This document shows positions 9,134 through 20,101 of a stretch of 36,075 bases of DNA, one piece after another (positions within the stretch are counted from its first letter, which is position 1; the number at the start of each line of letters is the position of its first letter). The DNA comes from Opitutia bacterium (GTDB lineage Bacteria > Verrucomicrobiota > Verrucomicrobiae > Opitutales > Opitutaceae): assembly GCA_947442255.1 (NCBI GenBank), contig CANEVO010000034.1:1-36075 (forward strand). The letters run 5' to 3'. The position numbers were made by a program, and so were the translations under genes. Below the pieces are notes generated by a model. It was not told the DNA's origin. It saw only the letters and a list, made by a program, of their open reading frames with translations, and did no database searches.

Positions 9134-9913
9134 TCAGAGATGCAGCCGCAAGCTGTCAAACGCCGGCGCTACCCCGACGGGCAGCGTTGCCGCCAGCTGG
9201 GCATGATCGCTAAGATGCGTCAGGTGGGTGATCCACGTTGCCGCCGCCCCCAGATCGCGGGCCACCAGCAAGGCCTCATCGATGGACATATGCGAAGGAT
9301 GGGGCTGAGGGCGGAGGCCATCGAGCACGAGTGCATCGGCGTCACGAGCGAGTTCCATGGCGGCGGGCGGCACGCTTTTGCAGTCGGTATAGTAAACAAA
9401 CTTTCGGCCGCTGCTGCGCTCGCGAAAGATGAGACCAAGCGTGGTTACCCCTCCGTGGGGCAGCAGCGTCGACTGGATTGTGCCCTGCGGTAGATCGATC
9501 ATACTTGGCATGGGAGCAAGTTTGAAGGCGGCGTAACCCTTCGCGATGGGGCGATCGGCGATCGCATACGGATACATGGCGCGCACGCGTCCCATGCCTT
9601 CTTCCGTCGAGTAGACCGTCAATGCCTCGCCTCCGATCAAGTCGCAAAATCGCCGCAGGTCGTCCATGCCCGCAATGTGGTCGGCGTGGCCGTGGGTGAG
9701 AACGAAAAGGTCGAGGCGCGCCAATTTTTCCCGGATGCACTGCAGCCGAAATTCGGGGGCGGCATCGATTTGCACGTGGAGTCCATCCATGATCACGTGA
9801 ATGGAAGCTCGCGTTCGTTGATTGCGCGGGTCGGTGGAACGGCACACGGCGCAGTTGCAGCCGATCATCGGCACGCCCTGTGAGGTGCCGGTGCCGAGAA
9901 AGATCACTTCCAT
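9134..9913 (-). CDS. MBL-fold metallo-hydrolase, PhnP-like
   Basis: A 259-aa metallo-beta-lactamase-fold enzyme. The opening MEVIFLGTGTSQGVPMIGC, the cysteine cluster C19/C21/C24 and LTHGHADHIAGMDDLR (H74, H76, D78, H79) match the PhnP branch. PhnP hydrolyses phosphoribosyl 1,2-cyclic phosphate in phosphonate use. Later ligands are PHGG, YYTDC (with metal Asp) and WITHLTH. Many bacterial members have no link to phosphonates, and no phn genes are present here, so the substrate is open. The ATG at 9911-9913 gives the family start; an upstream ATG adds 18 unlike residues. It is divergent from the unknown gene at 10024. Confidence 0.88.
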   Translation of the reverse strand: MEVIFLGTGTSQGVPMIGCNCAVCRSTDPRNQRTRASIHVIMDGLHVQIDAAPEFRLQCIREKLARLDLFVLTHGHADHIAGMDDLRRFCDLIGGEALTVYSTEEGMGRVRAMYPYAIADRPIAKGYAAFKLAPMPSMIDLPQGTIQSTLLPHGGVTTLGLIFRERSSGRKFVYYTDCKSVPPAAMELARDADALVLDGLRPQPHPSHMSIDEALLVARDLGAAATWITHLTHLSDHAQLAATLPVGVAPAFDSLRLHL

Positions 9914-10023
9914 GGAGCCAAAATACCCCGGGAGGGATGCGGCATGGCGAGCGCAAAGACAGCGCACCGCGCCACTCGAATCCGCGTGCGCCCGTCCGGA
10001 TTTTCCTCCTAGGCTCCGTTTGC

Positions 10024-10674
10024 ATGCGCCTCATTCCTCTGGACGTCCTGGGTATTAACCTCGACATCCCCTTTCTTCCGCCCCTCACCAAAAATGCCGC
10101 GGAACTCGACTCGTTTGCGACCTGGCTTTGCGATGCCGAAAATGGCCTGAGCCTGCGGCCGGATCAAGTGCGGCTCAAAACGTGGGATGACTTGTTTGGC
10201 TACGAGCTCGTGGCCTATTTCTTTGGCGACAACGGCCTCATCACCCGCACCGGAGAACGCATCAAACTTTCGATTCGCAATGCGCGCACGGCAGGTGACT
10301 GGGAAATTGTCCGGCGCGTCCTGGTTCGCTTTTACACCCACATGGCGTTTCCACCGCAGTCGCTCACCACTTTTTCGGCTCATGCCCATTCGCGGTTTTC
10401 CTCCGCGGAACAGCTCGATTTGTATTTTCGGCAGTTCGCCCAGCCTCAGATATCGTCGCGGCCCGCCGTTTTTAGCTACGTAAAGATCGCGGACTGGGAG
10501 TCGGATATCCGGGTGTTGATCGAAAAATCCAATGCATATCCTGATGCATTGTTCATCGCTTGGGACACGCGGTTTAAACACGCCCAGGATTGGGAGTCCT
10601 TCATCGGCTCCCTGCCGACCATGATGGAAAATTCCGCTCACCTCTTCGATCTCGCGATAACGCCGATGCGTTGA
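10024..10674 (+). CDS. Conserved-looking hypothetical protein (216 aa)
   Basis: I do not recognise the family. The protein is soluble-looking, with no signal peptide or membrane segment. It is rich in aromatic residues (WDDLFGYELVAYFFG, VLVRFYTHMAF, LDLYFRQFAQP), and the C-terminal half has FIAWDTRFKHAQDWESFI. The ATG at 10024 is preferred because the longer reading overlaps the start of the divergent hydrolase gene and has biased, non-conserved composition. It is followed by a strong bidirectional terminator shared with groEL. Codon use resembles its neighbours, which supports a real gene. It may be a lineage-restricted protein. Confidence 0.75.
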   Translation: MRLIPLDVLGINLDIPFLPPLTKNAAELDSFATWLCDAENGLSLRPDQVRLKTWDDLFGYELVAYFFGDNGLITRTGERIKLSIRNARTAGDWEIVRRVLVRFYTHMAFPPQSLTTFSAHAHSRFSSAEQLDLYFRQFAQPQISSRPAVFSYVKIADWESDIRVLIEKSNAYPDALFIAWDTRFKHAQDWESFIGSLPTMMENSAHLFDLAITPMR

Positions 10675-10682
10675 ATTCACGC

Positions 10683-10716
10683 AAAAAAAGCGCGCCGCGA
10701 ACGCGGCGCGCTTTTA
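10683..10716. terminator. Bidirectional intrinsic terminator between the 216-aa gene and groEL
   Basis: A long G+C palindrome (10686-10699 with 10702-10715) is flanked by an A7 run on the left and T4 on the right, so it can terminate both the plus-strand gene ending at 10674 and groEL ending at 10744. Confidence 0.9.
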
Positions 10717-10743
10717 AAAACGAGCGGATAAATCCGCGCGGAA

Positions 10744-12396
<1,653 letters not shown>

Positions 12397-12425
12397 TTAA
12401 ATGTTATGAATTGAGACCAACGCGC

Positions 12426-12722
12426 TTAGGCGATGACGCCAAGAATGTCGTCTTCGCGCACCAGCGTATATTTCTTTTCTTCGAGTTTTACCTCGGTCCC
12501 GCCGTATTTGCTGATCAACACGCGGTCGCCGACTTTAACTTCGAAAGGCGTGACTTTGCCGTCATCACCCTTCTTGCCGGTGCCGAGGGCAATCACCTTG
12601 GCCTCCTGCGGCTTTTCTTTGGCGCTGTCCGGGATAATAATACCTCCGCGGACCTGCTCTTTTTCTTCGATGTGTTCGACGAGAACACGATCACCGATGG
12701 GCTTGATTTTAACGTTAGCCAT
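12426..12722 (-). CDS. groES: Co-chaperonin GroES (10 kDa)
   Basis: This 98-aa heptameric lid of GroEL has the core [18 protein letters not shown], the mobile loop [13 protein letters not shown] with the IIIP contact, [17 protein letters not shown], and the terminal [11 protein letters not shown]. It is the first gene of the groES-groEL pair and lies 97 bp downstream of dnaK on the same strand. I saw no CIRCE inverted repeat (TTAGCACTC-N9-GAGTGCTAA) in the upstream gap, so HrcA control at this position is not supported. The leader before the ATG is A/C-rich and lacks a Shine-Dalgarno sequence. Confidence 0.98.
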   Translation of the reverse strand: MANVKIKPIGDRVLVEHIEEKEQVRGGIIIPDSAKEKPQEAKVIALGTGKKGDDGKVTPFEVKVGDRVLISKYGGTEVKLEEKKYTLVREDDILGVIA

Positions 12723-12776
12723 AATGGTTGGATTTGGGTTGAAGGGTGGAATCTGGTTTTAATTACTGAGCAAAGC

Positions 12777-12805
12777 GCGCCCCCTGCGCGGAGCGCAGGC
12801 GGCGC
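12777..12805 (-). terminator. Hairpin between dnaK and groES, weak terminator or processing site
   Basis: A 13-bp stem with one mismatch (12777-12789 with 12793-12805, 3-nt loop) begins 15 bp after the dnaK stop. On the minus strand it is followed only by GCTTTGCTC, so the T-tract is poor. It may terminate dnaK partly or set the dnaK/groES ratio. Confidence 0.45.
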
Positions 12806-12819
12806 AAAAGGGGATTAGG

Positions 12820-14754
12820 CTACTTTTTCTTTTCTTCGTCTACAACCTCGAAATCGGCATCGACAACGTCGGCCTTCTTCTCGGTTTTCTTGGGAGCGGG
12901 TTCGCCTTGGGCGCCTCCGGCAGCCGCGGCATCATCGGGCCCTGGAGCAGCCTTTTGTGCCGCAGCGTAGAGCTCGCCGCCGACCGCGCTGAGTTTCTCC
13001 ATCGCGGCCTTCATGCGTGCCGTGTCATTCGACTCCAGCTCTTTCTTGGCTTCGACGAGCGCGGAATCCGCCTTCGATTTGATCTCTGCGGGAATCTTAT
13101 CTCCCGCGTCCTTCAGGGTCTTTTCGAGCTGGTAGATTGTCGAGTCGAGTTGGTTCTTGGTTTCGACCGCTTCCTTGCGTTTGCGGTCCTCCTCGGCGTG
13201 CAATTCCGCTTCCTTGGTCATTTTTTCGACCTCTTCCTTGGAAAGTCCGGACGATCCCTGGATCGTGATCTTCTGATCCTTGCCCGTGCCAAGGTCCTTC
13301 GCGGATACGTGGAGAATGCCGTTCGCATCGATATCGAAAGTGACTTCGACTTGCGGCGTGCCGCGCTGGGCCGGCGGAATGCCGTCGAGACGGAAGGTGC
13401 CGAGAACTTTGTTGTCGCGCGACATCGGGCGCTCTCCCTGCAGCACGACAATTTCCACCGAGGGCTGATTGTCGCTGAAGGTCGAAAAGACCTGGGTTTT
13501 CTTGGACGGAATTGTCGTGTTGCGCGGTATCATGGCCGTGGCCACCTGCCCGGCGGTTTCAATGCCCAGCGTCAGCGGTGTAACGTCGAGCAGGAGCACA
13601 TCGCGCACGTCGCCTTTTAATACCCCGCCTTGAATGGCCGCGCCGATGGCGACCACTTCATCGGGGTTGACGCCTTGGTGCGGCGGTTTGCCACCGAGGC
13701 TGTTGGCGATCTCAACCACCTTGGGCATGCGGGTCATGCCACCGACCAACACAAGTTCGTCGATCTGCGCCGAGCTAAGCTCCGCGTCCTTCAAGCAATT
13801 CTTAAACGGCTGCACACAACGCTCGAAGAGCTGATCGCAGATCTGCTCCATCTTGGCCCGCGTGAGCTGGAGGTTGAGATGCTTCGGTCCGGAGGCATCC
13901 GCCGTGATGAAAGGCAGGTTGATTTCGACCGACTGCGTGGACGAAAGCGCGATCTTGGCCTTCTCGGCCTCTTCTTTGAGCCGCTGGAGCGCCATCGGGT
14001 CTTTGCGAAGATCGATGCCGTTTTCTTTTCTGAAAGTCTCAACCAGCCACGTAATCAATGCGTCGTCCCAATTGTCGCCGCCGAGGTGAGTGTCGCCGTT
14101 GGTCGCCTTTACTTCAAAGACGCCGTCGCCAATTTCGAGGACGGATACGTCGAAAGTGCCGCCGCCCAAATCAAATACCGCGATTTTCTCGTCCTTCTTC
14201 TTATCCAAGCCGTAGGCGAGCGATGCTGCCGTGGGCTCGTTAATAATACGCAGGACTTCCAAGCCGGCTATTTTCCCGGCATCCTTGGTCGCCTGACGTT
14301 GCGAATCATTAAAATAAGCCGGAACCGTGATCACGGCTTGGGTGACCTTCTCGCCAAGGTAAGCCTCGGCATCGGCTTTGAGTTTACCCAATACAAAAGC
14401 AGCAATTTGCTGCGGCGCGAACTGCTCCGTTTTGTCTCCCGCCTGCACCTCGATGTAGGCGTCACCATTTTTGCCCTCAACAGTCTTGAAAGGCATGTTT
14501 TTGGACTCTTCGCGCACCTCGGTGAACTTGCGACCGATGAAACGCTTGGCCGAGAAAACGGTGTTGCGAGGATTCGTGACAGCCTGCCGCTTGGCGGCCT
14601 GGCCGACCAAACGTTCGCCCGATTTTGTAAAAGCGACCACGGAGGGAGTGGTGCGGGCTCCCTCGGCGTTAGGAATAACGACGGGTTCCCCGCCTTCCAT
14701 GATGGCCATACACGAATTTGTAGTGCCTAAATCGATTCCGAGAATGCGGCTCAT
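12820..14754 (-). CDS. dnaK: Molecular chaperone DnaK (Hsp70)
   Basis: This 644-aa ATP-driven chaperone works with DnaJ and GrpE. It shows the phosphate-binding [15 protein letters not shown] start, the [20 protein letters not shown] segment, the [16 protein letters not shown] motif near residue 195, [11 protein letters not shown], and the interdomain linker region [16 protein letters not shown] near 390. The substrate-binding domain and lid follow, with the acidic tail ending in [14 protein letters not shown], close to the usual EEVD-like bacterial end. The ATG at 14752-14754 gives the family N-terminus; an ATG three codons upstream is possible. No dnaJ or grpE is nearby. It heads a minus-strand chaperone cluster with groES and groEL. 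Confidence 0.99.
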   Translation of the reverse strand: MSRILGIDLGTTNSCMAIMEGGEPVVIPNAEGARTTPSVVAFTKSGERLVGQAAKRQAVTNPRNTVFSAKRFIGRKFTEVREESKNMPFKTVEGKNGDAYIEVQAGDKTEQFAPQQIAAFVLGKLKADAEAYLGEKVTQAVITVPAYFNDSQRQATKDAGKIAGLEVLRIINEPTAASLAYGLDKKKDEKIAVFDLGGGTFDVSVLEIGDGVFEVKATNGDTHLGGDNWDDALITWLVETFRKENGIDLRKDPMALQRLKEEAEKAKIALSSTQSVEINLPFITADASGPKHLNLQLTRAKMEQICDQLFERCVQPFKNCLKDAELSSAQIDELVLVGGMTRMPKVVEIANSLGGKPPHQGVNPDEVVAIGAAIQGGVLKGDVRDVLLLDVTPLTLGIETAGQVATAMIPRNTTIPSKKTQVFSTFSDNQPSVEIVVLQGERPMSRDNKVLGTFRLDGIPPAQRGTPQVEVTFDIDANGILHVSAKDLGTGKDQKITIQGSSGLSKEEVEKMTKEAELHAEEDRKRKEAVETKNQLDSTIYQLEKTLKDAGDKIPAEIKSKADSALVEAKKELESNDTARMKAAMEKLSAVGGELYAAAQKAAPGPDDAAAAGGAQGEPAPKKTEKKADVVDADFEVVDEEKKK

Positions 14755-14938
14755 GTCATGCACTCAGCAGTAGATATGCCCCAACAGACCAAATTTACTT
14801 TAATAATTGGTGATCAATGGCTAAAAACTTGTTAGAGGCAAAAATATAACTTTTGTTCTTACACCCGAAAGCAAAAGCATGCCAAACTGGCGCACCCATG
14901 ACACGGTTCGCCCCTTCTCGCGGAGATTACTGTCTCAG

Positions 14939-14966
14939 TTGAATTTCCGAATTTCTGACATAATGT
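14939..14966 (+). promoter_or_regulatory. Possible promoter for the LON-domain gene
   Basis: TTGAAT (14939-14944) and a -10-like CATAAT (14959-14964; 5 of 6 to TATAAT) lie just before the start, though the 14-bp spacing is short. Transcription would start near 14971-14973, almost at the start codon. The rest of the 224-bp divergent gap toward dnaK (14755-14978) is AT-rich and shows no clear operator. Confidence 0.25.
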
Positions 14967-14978
14967 CGGCAAGTGGAA

Positions 14979-15656
14979 ATGGAAATAACCCTGCCCGACG
15001 AGGTGCCCGTAATGATGCTGCCAAATACCGCGTTTTTCCCGCAAGCGCTCATGCCCCTCCATATTTTTGAGCCGCGCTACCGTCACATGCTCCGGGACGT
15101 TTTATCTACCAACCGTCTGATGGCCGTGGCAGGAATCGATTTTAAGCAGGCAAATGATCCGGGCCAATTCGAACCACCTCATCGCGTGGCGAGCGTTGGA
15201 ATTATTCGGGCCTGCCAGAAGAACGACAACGGCACTTCGGATTTACTCTTGCAGGGTATTTGTCGCGTCGAGGTCGTCTCGATCGTTCGCGACGCACCTT
15301 ATCGTCGGATTGGAATACGTGCACTCGTCAGCCAGGCCGGGGCCAGCGACGATGAAAACCAGAGTCTTCGCCGCGAATTGTCGCGACTTTTAAGGCTCAA
15401 ATCGCGCCTTGCCGCCACCGCGTTGGGCGAAATGGCGGCGTTTCTCAAGACGGTCAAAGATCCGGAGGCCTTCGTCGACATTGCGGCTTTCAGCCTCTGC
15501 GAAGATTCGAGGCTCAAGCAAAAGCTGCTGGAGACACTCAACGTTCGCCACCGCCTCGAGCTTTTTGGCCATCGGCTTCGGGCGGAGATTGAACGCATAA
15601 AACTACGCCGGCGGCTGCAAGGCTCCCTGCCGGACGACCGGGTCTCGCACAATTGA
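14979..15656 (+). CDS. LON substrate-binding (N-terminal) domain protein
   Basis: A 225-aa stand-alone protein with the PUA-like LON N-terminal domain and no AAA+ or protease part. Family marks are VPVMMLPNTAFFPQALMPLHIFEPRYRHML at residues about 10-40, LMAVAG, VASVGIIRACQKNDNGTSDLLLQG and CRVEV. The C-terminal half is helical and charged. Such proteins are common in bacteria, sit in the cytoplasm and have no firmly known role. GTG 14973 is an alternative start two codons upstream. It is divergent from dnaK, so a link to protein quality control is possible but only contextual. Confidence 0.9.
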   Translation: MEITLPDEVPVMMLPNTAFFPQALMPLHIFEPRYRHMLRDVLSTNRLMAVAGIDFKQANDPGQFEPPHRVASVGIIRACQKNDNGTSDLLLQGICRVEVVSIVRDAPYRRIGIRALVSQAGASDDENQSLRRELSRLLRLKSRLAATALGEMAAFLKTVKDPEAFVDIAAFSLCEDSRLKQKLLETLNVRHRLELFGHRLRAEIERIKLRRRLQGSLPDDRVSHN

Positions 15657-15759
15657 TTCGACGCGCCACTCTCCCGCCCGGCGCTGCGTTGATGGCGGAA
15701 TAGGAAAATGGAGCTTGCGCTCGGAGTAACGACCGGTTTTTTCCGCACTTTGCGCACGT

Positions 15760-15835
15760 GCCAACATAGCTCAGTCGGTAGAGCAACGCTTTCGTAAAGC
15801 GTGGGTCGTCGGTTCGATTCCGACTGTTGGCTCCA
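15760..15835 (+). tRNA. tRNA-Thr (anticodon CGT)
   Basis: The 76-nt gene folds with a 7-bp acceptor stem (GCCAACA with TGTTGGC), a D-arm with AGTCGGTA loop, a 5-bp anticodon stem ACGCT/AGCGT enclosing loop TTCGTAA, a 5-nt variable region, a T-arm with TTCGATT, discriminator T and encoded CCA. Anticodon CGT reads ACG (Thr). Confidence 0.97.
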
Positions 15836-16009
15836 TTTCAGCGCAACCCTTCTCGCTACCTCGCCGGAAACGGCCCCGAGTTTGGCGGATGGGCTTGGCG
15901 GGCGGGATGTAAAGTTCCTTAACTTCCCTCTTGCTCCGCTCGTAAATCTCTTGATATTCATCCATTTGTCAGCGCTCGACGCGCGATTTCGCAACCAGCA
16001 AACCAACGC

Positions 16010-17770
16010 ATGCACAGTTTTTCCGAGCAATGTCTCGACATGGCCCGCTCAATGTTGGGCCACAATCTCGACTCGATTCAGCCAGACGGAACGGTTTTGC
16101 CCGCCAACGGCGAACAATCCCGTCCCGACGAGCCCGGCCATGTGGCCTTTGCTTTGGGCGAATTTTATCGGGCGACCGGTGAGACCACGCTTAAGGATTA
16201 CGATTTGATCGATCTCGCAGCGCGCTGCATCACGGCGCAAATGTTTACCGAGCCGGCGGCGGAAAACGGCCTCGCCTATGCCGCGTTGGGCTTGCTCGCT
16301 TTCGGCCCTTCGAAGGAACGCAATCCGGTTTGGGAAAGACTCGTCGACGAAACCCAACAGCGCATCGACAAATCGCTGCTCCACCGGAGCGACTACGACA
16401 ACCACTGGCAGGCTTTCAATATCGCGAAGGCCGTCGCCCGTTTCAGCCTTGGTTTGTCTAAGAAGGACGAAACCTCGCGGCTCATCGAACGCATGTGCGA
16501 GCGCGTCAATCAGACGAGTTCGGCCGGTTTCTTCGACGACGCCACGGAAGGTCTAGGCGGAAATTACAATCTCTACGGAGTCATGACGTTTGTGTTCGTC
16601 CGCTCCGCGCTGCAGTTGCACGCCAACAGCGGAGTGCGTGACCGCAAGCTGCCGACGCTGCGGACCTACGCCGAAAAGTACATCAAGATGATGCCCGATT
16701 TGGTGCGAGCCGACGGACTGGGCTGGGCCTTTGGTCGCGCGGCGGGCGCGTATGGCCAGATGCATTGCGTGAGTCTCATCTTGCAGGGCCTGCGCGACGG
16801 CTGGGTGGCGGACGAGCAAAAGGTCAAATATTACGACATCCTGCGCCGTCTCTTCATGTTCTTCTACGAGACTTATCTCGATCAGGAACATGGTTTTCTC
16901 GATCTGCGGGATGAAGAACGCACTGCCTATTCGCACCACACGACGCGGATGGCTAATTTCGACGCCGCGCGTTACCTGTGTCAATGGTCGCGTCTCGCCA
17001 AGACGGTGCAAATGCCCTCCGGTGCGCCGAAAATTGAGGCCCCGAAGACTTCCGGGCGTTTCGTCATTTTCGACAAATCGAATCGCAAGGAACAGGGACT
17101 CTTCCTCTACCGCGACGCTGAAACCGGCATCCACCTACAGGTGCCGCTCATCAGTTCGGGTAGCCGGCTCACCAGCGATTCCCTCGCGTTCCCGCATTGC
17201 CCGGGAATCTTCGACTGGCCGAACAACGTCTACGCGCCGATCATGCTGCCCGAACTGACGTTCGGCGAACAAGTGACGCTGCCGGCTTTCTACGGTAAAA
17301 ACAGCGTCACCGGTCTCGGCCTTCGTAACAGCTTTTACTTCCGGTACGAGCAACCGGAACTGATAAATCTCAAGGAGGAATTCGTCAAAGGCCTCGGCAG
17401 CGTGAAGGTGCAATGGACGTTTTCTGGAAATAAAATTAGCTGTGAGTTCGCCTACACCGTCAAACAGCAGGTGACGCTCGACAAGTTTCGCTATTGTCTC
17501 GCGATCGCGGCGCCCCACTCGAAATACCATGTCAGCGGGGCATTGGCGCTCGGCCCGCAAGGTCATCGCTGCAGTGTGGCGAAAGACGATTTTCAGGCCA
17601 CTTGGCGCGAAACCGAAGTGGTCAGTTCGGATCCCACTTTCCGCACGAATTACGGCAAGATTCACTATCTGCAGTATCTTGTCCGCGACCACCCGCTGAT
17701 CATGCGCCCTGGCCACGTCTACCGACTCGCGGTCAATTTCGAGCCGGATGTGACCCACCTCGATACCTGA
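16010..17770 (+). CDS. Large uncharacterised protein, probably an alpha/alpha-toroid plus beta-domain enzyme-like protein (586 aa)
   Basis: I do not recognise the family with certainty. Residues 1-330 look all-helical, with repeated helix pairs ([66 protein letters not shown]), as in (alpha/alpha) toroid glycosidases or lyases. Residues 345-586 look beta-rich ([39 protein letters not shown]). The overall plan recalls DUF2264/GH154-type proteins, but I see no catalytic signature that settles this. There is no signal peptide. It starts 174 bp after tRNA-Thr with an A/C-rich leader and no Shine-Dalgarno sequence, and ends at its own terminator. A role in sugar metabolism is a guess. Confidence 0.8.
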   Translation: MHSFSEQCLDMARSMLGHNLDSIQPDGTVLPANGEQSRPDEPGHVAFALGEFYRATGETTLKDYDLIDLAARCITAQMFTEPAAENGLAYAALGLLAFGPSKERNPVWERLVDETQQRIDKSLLHRSDYDNHWQAFNIAKAVARFSLGLSKKDETSRLIERMCERVNQTSSAGFFDDATEGLGGNYNLYGVMTFVFVRSALQLHANSGVRDRKLPTLRTYAEKYIKMMPDLVRADGLGWAFGRAAGAYGQMHCVSLILQGLRDGWVADEQKVKYYDILRRLFMFFYETYLDQEHGFLDLRDEERTAYSHHTTRMANFDAARYLCQWSRLAKTVQMPSGAPKIEAPKTSGRFVIFDKSNRKEQGLFLYRDAETGIHLQVPLISSGSRLTSDSLAFPHCPGIFDWPNNVYAPIMLPELTFGEQVTLPAFYGKNSVTGLGLRNSFYFRYEQPELINLKEEFVKGLGSVKVQWTFSGNKISCEFAYTVKQQVTLDKFRYCLAIAAPHSKYHVSGALALGPQGHRCSVAKDDFQATWRETEVVSSDPTFRTNYGKIHYLQYLVRDHPLIMRPGHVYRLAVNFEPDVTHLDT

Positions 17771-17799
17771 GCCGCCTGCACGGCTTCATCGCGGGCGAC

Positions 17800-17828
17800 G
17801 GCGGGCCCCGGCCCGCCCTTTGATTTTT
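17800..17828 (+). terminator. Intrinsic terminator after the 586-aa gene
   Basis: A perfect 8-bp G+C stem (17800-17807 with 17810-17817) is followed by CTTTGATTTTT on the plus strand. It lies 30 bp past the stop and just before hisF, so hisF probably has its own promoter. Confidence 0.75.
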
Positions 17829-17867
17829 CCTGCTCGCGACCCACCCAACCCTCGTTTTCCACCGGTC

Positions 17868-18632
17868 GTGCTCAGCCGACGCATCATCCCCTGTCTCGAC
17901 GTCAAGGGCGGACGAGTTGTCAAAGGGATCAAATTCCAGGAACTCCGCGATGCGGGCGATCCCGTCGAATGCGCAAAGGCCTACGACGCCCAAGGGGCCG
18001 ACGAGCTCGTCTTCCTCGATATCACCGCGTCGAGCGACAACCGTGGAATCATGCACGAGGTCGTGGCGGCCACGGCCGAACAATGTTTCATGCCGCTTAC
18101 CGTCGGAGGCGGATTGCGCTCGGTGCAGGATATTGAGGCCATGCTTCGCAGCGGGGCGGACAAGGTCTCCCTCAACACCGCCGCGATTCAAAATCCGGAG
18201 CTGATTCGGTTGGCGGCAGATCGTTTTGGCGCTCAGTGCATTGTTCTGGCGATCGATGCCAAGCGGGAACCCAACGGCACGTCCTGGCGCGTCTACACTC
18301 ACGGAGGCCGGAATCCCACCAGCCTGGATGCCGTGGAGTGGGCGAAGCATGCCGTCGCCCTGGGAGCGGGAGAGATCTTGCTGACGAGCATGGATGCCGA
18401 CGGCACTCAGGCCGGCTACGATTGCGTTTTAACCCGGGCGGTAAGCGATGCGATCGAAGTACCGGTGGTTGCGAGCGGCGGGGCCGGCCAATTGGAACAT
18501 TTTGCCGATGTCCTGAATGCAGGCCATGCGAACGCCGCGCTGGCCGCGAGTTTGTTTCACTTCGGCACGCTCACGATCCCGCAGGTAAAAACCTATCTCG
18601 CGGGACACGGCGTGCCCGTGCGCCGATCTTAG
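17868..18632 (+). CDS. hisF: Imidazole glycerol phosphate synthase subunit HisF
   Basis: This 254-aa (beta/alpha)8 cyclase subunit, with HisH, makes imidazole glycerol phosphate and AICAR in histidine synthesis. The catalytic acids D11 ([15 protein letters not shown]) and D130 (LAIDAKR) are in place, with the phosphate-binding LTVGGGLRS and VVASGGAG loops. The start is read as GTG 17868, which gives the exact family N-terminus [11 protein letters not shown]; the longer reading from TTG 17820 crosses the preceding terminator. No other his genes are present, so histidine genes are scattered in this genome. A TPR remnant begins directly after its stop. Confidence 0.96.
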   Translation: MLSRRIIPCLDVKGGRVVKGIKFQELRDAGDPVECAKAYDAQGADELVFLDITASSDNRGIMHEVVAATAEQCFMPLTVGGGLRSVQDIEAMLRSGADKVSLNTAAIQNPELIRLAADRFGAQCIVLAIDAKREPNGTSWRVYTHGGRNPTSLDAVEWAKHAVALGAGEILLTSMDADGTQAGYDCVLTRAVSDAIEVPVVASGGAGQLEHFADVLNAGHANAALAASLFHFGTLTIPQVKTYLAGHGVPVRRS

Positions 18633-18633
18633 T

Positions 18634-19058
18634 TCATGGCTGGTATATCGGGCTGGAGAGTGTGGGCCTGAGCCGTGACTACTTCACGCAAGCGCGGGTG
18701 GCGGCCCAACACGCCTTGCAGCTCGATGCGACGCTGGCCGAACCGCACGCCGCGCTCGCGGTCGTCAACCTACAGCGAAGATCGGTGCGAAGAGGCGGAG
18801 CGGGAATTTCAGGCCGCACTGCGGTTGAACCCGAACTATTCCTACGCTCATCCCTGGCGGGCGCACTTGCTGGCGTTGCAGGGCCATTTGGACGAGGCGG
18901 TCGCCGAGATGGATCGGGCGCTGCAGATCGATCCGTTCACTTTGTCCACCTTGGTAATCGGGTCCATGATGCTTTCGCACGCCGATCGCCACAAGGAAGC
19001 GCTGGCCCTCGGTGACCGGGCCGGGGCGGTGTGTCAGCAGAATTACGGTTGGCCGTGA
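18634..19058 (+). pseudogene. TPR-repeat protein fragment, truncated and frameshifted
   Basis: Frame 2 after the hisF stop reads YFTQARVAAQHALQLDATLA and EPHAALAVVN. Near 18765-18770 the homology jumps to frame 3, which reads EEAEREFQAALRLNPNY and continues with LLALQGHLDEAVAEMDRALQ to a stop at 19056-19058. Together this makes about three tetratricopeptide repeats of the kind found in the C-terminal parts of bacterial regulators or kinases with TPR tails. The 5' part is missing, because homology begins only at the hisF end. One extra C or two missing bases explain the shift. It may be the amputated tail of a larger regulator. Confidence 0.75.
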
Positions 19059-19288
19059 GTTGCGTCTGAACCTGTAGCGATGGGTGTGAAACAACTGAAA
19101 TCCGACCGAGCATTGCGTCAATAGGGGCAGAAAAAAAGCGTATCACTTATACCGGGTTCACGGCAGGCTCGAACCTTCCCCAGCCCAGATAGCGTCACCA
19201 GCGATTCGACCGCAATGAGCCCGTGCGACCGAAGGAATCGACGAGGTGATCCCGGTCGCACCCGGCCGGTGACCACAAGGGAAACTTC
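19059..19288. other. Gap with no recognisable gene
   Basis: These 230 bp between the TPR remnant and the 185-aa gene hold no convincing ORF, repeat or terminator. An A7 run (19132-19138) is the only notable sequence. It probably contains decayed sequence linked to the TPR remnant. Confidence 0.4.
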
Positions 19289-19846
19289 TCAACTCCCCTG
19301 CCCAAACATCTGCTTGAACTGCGCGGCGGTTTCGCGCGGATCTTCCTTCACTCGCATCCACCAGCGTCCGTCTTTCTTTACCAACCGGTCCACCTCCATC
19401 TGCGCCTCACCGCGGATTGAAATCTGGTAGTGAATCTCCGCGTTGTCGGCGTCCGACGTGCGGACGAAAACCACGGCGATTTTCGCTTCCTTGAGTACTT
19501 CAAAAAAGTCCGGATTGGCTGCAATCGTCACTCGATGGAGCGCGGCAAAGACTTCCTGCGGGCTGAGCGACTCCCGCGCTTTACCCACGGTCCTCCCAAA
19601 AAACGCCGTTACGACGGTCAGAGCGTCCTTCTCCTTGCTGGTCTGGGCCGCCAGAAAAATCGGCAGGAGGGCCGCCTTGGTGTCTTCCAAGTCCCTCGGA
19701 AGAATATCCGCGGTCACCCGCGCGAAATCCTTCCGGACATAGGCGCTCCAGTAGCGTTCGAACGTTTCTTCGATCGGCTTGCTTTCGGCGGCGAACGCCA
19801 CGGTCGCGGCGCTACAGCCAATGAAAAAGCGGAGAAAATTCTTCAT
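19289..19846 (-). CDS. Exported hypothetical protein (185 aa)
   Basis: The family is not recognised. Residues 1-20 form a Sec signal peptide (MKNFLRFFIGCSAATVAFA) with a likely AFA-AES cleavage site. The mature part begins with FERYWSAYVRKDFARVTADI, and ends with EMDRL-like text: AQMEVDRLVKKDGRWWMRVKED. An opening helix plus a closing strand with KDGRWWM resembles NTF2-like/SnoaL proteins, but this is only a shape impression. The ATG at 19844-19846 is chosen for the signal peptide; the longer reading adds 22 residues. It is divergent from the MFS gene across a 255-bp gap in which I see no clear promoter or operator. Confidence 0.8.
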   Translation of the reverse strand: MKNFLRFFIGCSAATVAFAAESKPIEETFERYWSAYVRKDFARVTADILPRDLEDTKAALLPIFLAAQTSKEKDALTVVTAFFGRTVGKARESLSPQEVFAALHRVTIAANPDFFEVLKEAKIAVVFVRTSDADNAEIHYQISIRGEAQMEVDRLVKKDGRWWMRVKEDPRETAAQFKQMFGQGS

Positions 19847-20101
19847 AGGAAAAGATGGGGAATGGCCGAGTCGCAGGCAGCGCACAAGCCGTATTCCTCC
19901 ATCACGTCCCAAAAACGTCCTGGCTTATTTTTCCTGACGATTTGCGCCGTCAGCAGAAAGACAACCCTCGCCCAGTTCGCATGCGACCCAAACAAACTGG
20001 CCCGGGCTCCGCTCTCGCCTTGCCAGATAGCAACGCTTTGGGCTGTTGGATTCCGCTTCTTACGCACAGGCTCGCACCCGAATGTCAGCGTCACTTCGTT
20101 G

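Noticed and set aside
12723..12819. CIRCE element upstream of groES
   Set aside because: No TTAGCACTC/GAGTGCTAA arms are present, even imperfect ones.
13630..14730. 366-codon plus-strand ORF opposite dnaK
   Set aside because: Shadow of dnaK; no recognisable motif and no start context.
15771..15965. Minus-strand ORF over the tRNA-Thr gene
   Set aside because: Its C-terminal text (GIEPTTHALRKRC) is the well-known antisense translation of tRNA genes. The upstream part has no other support.
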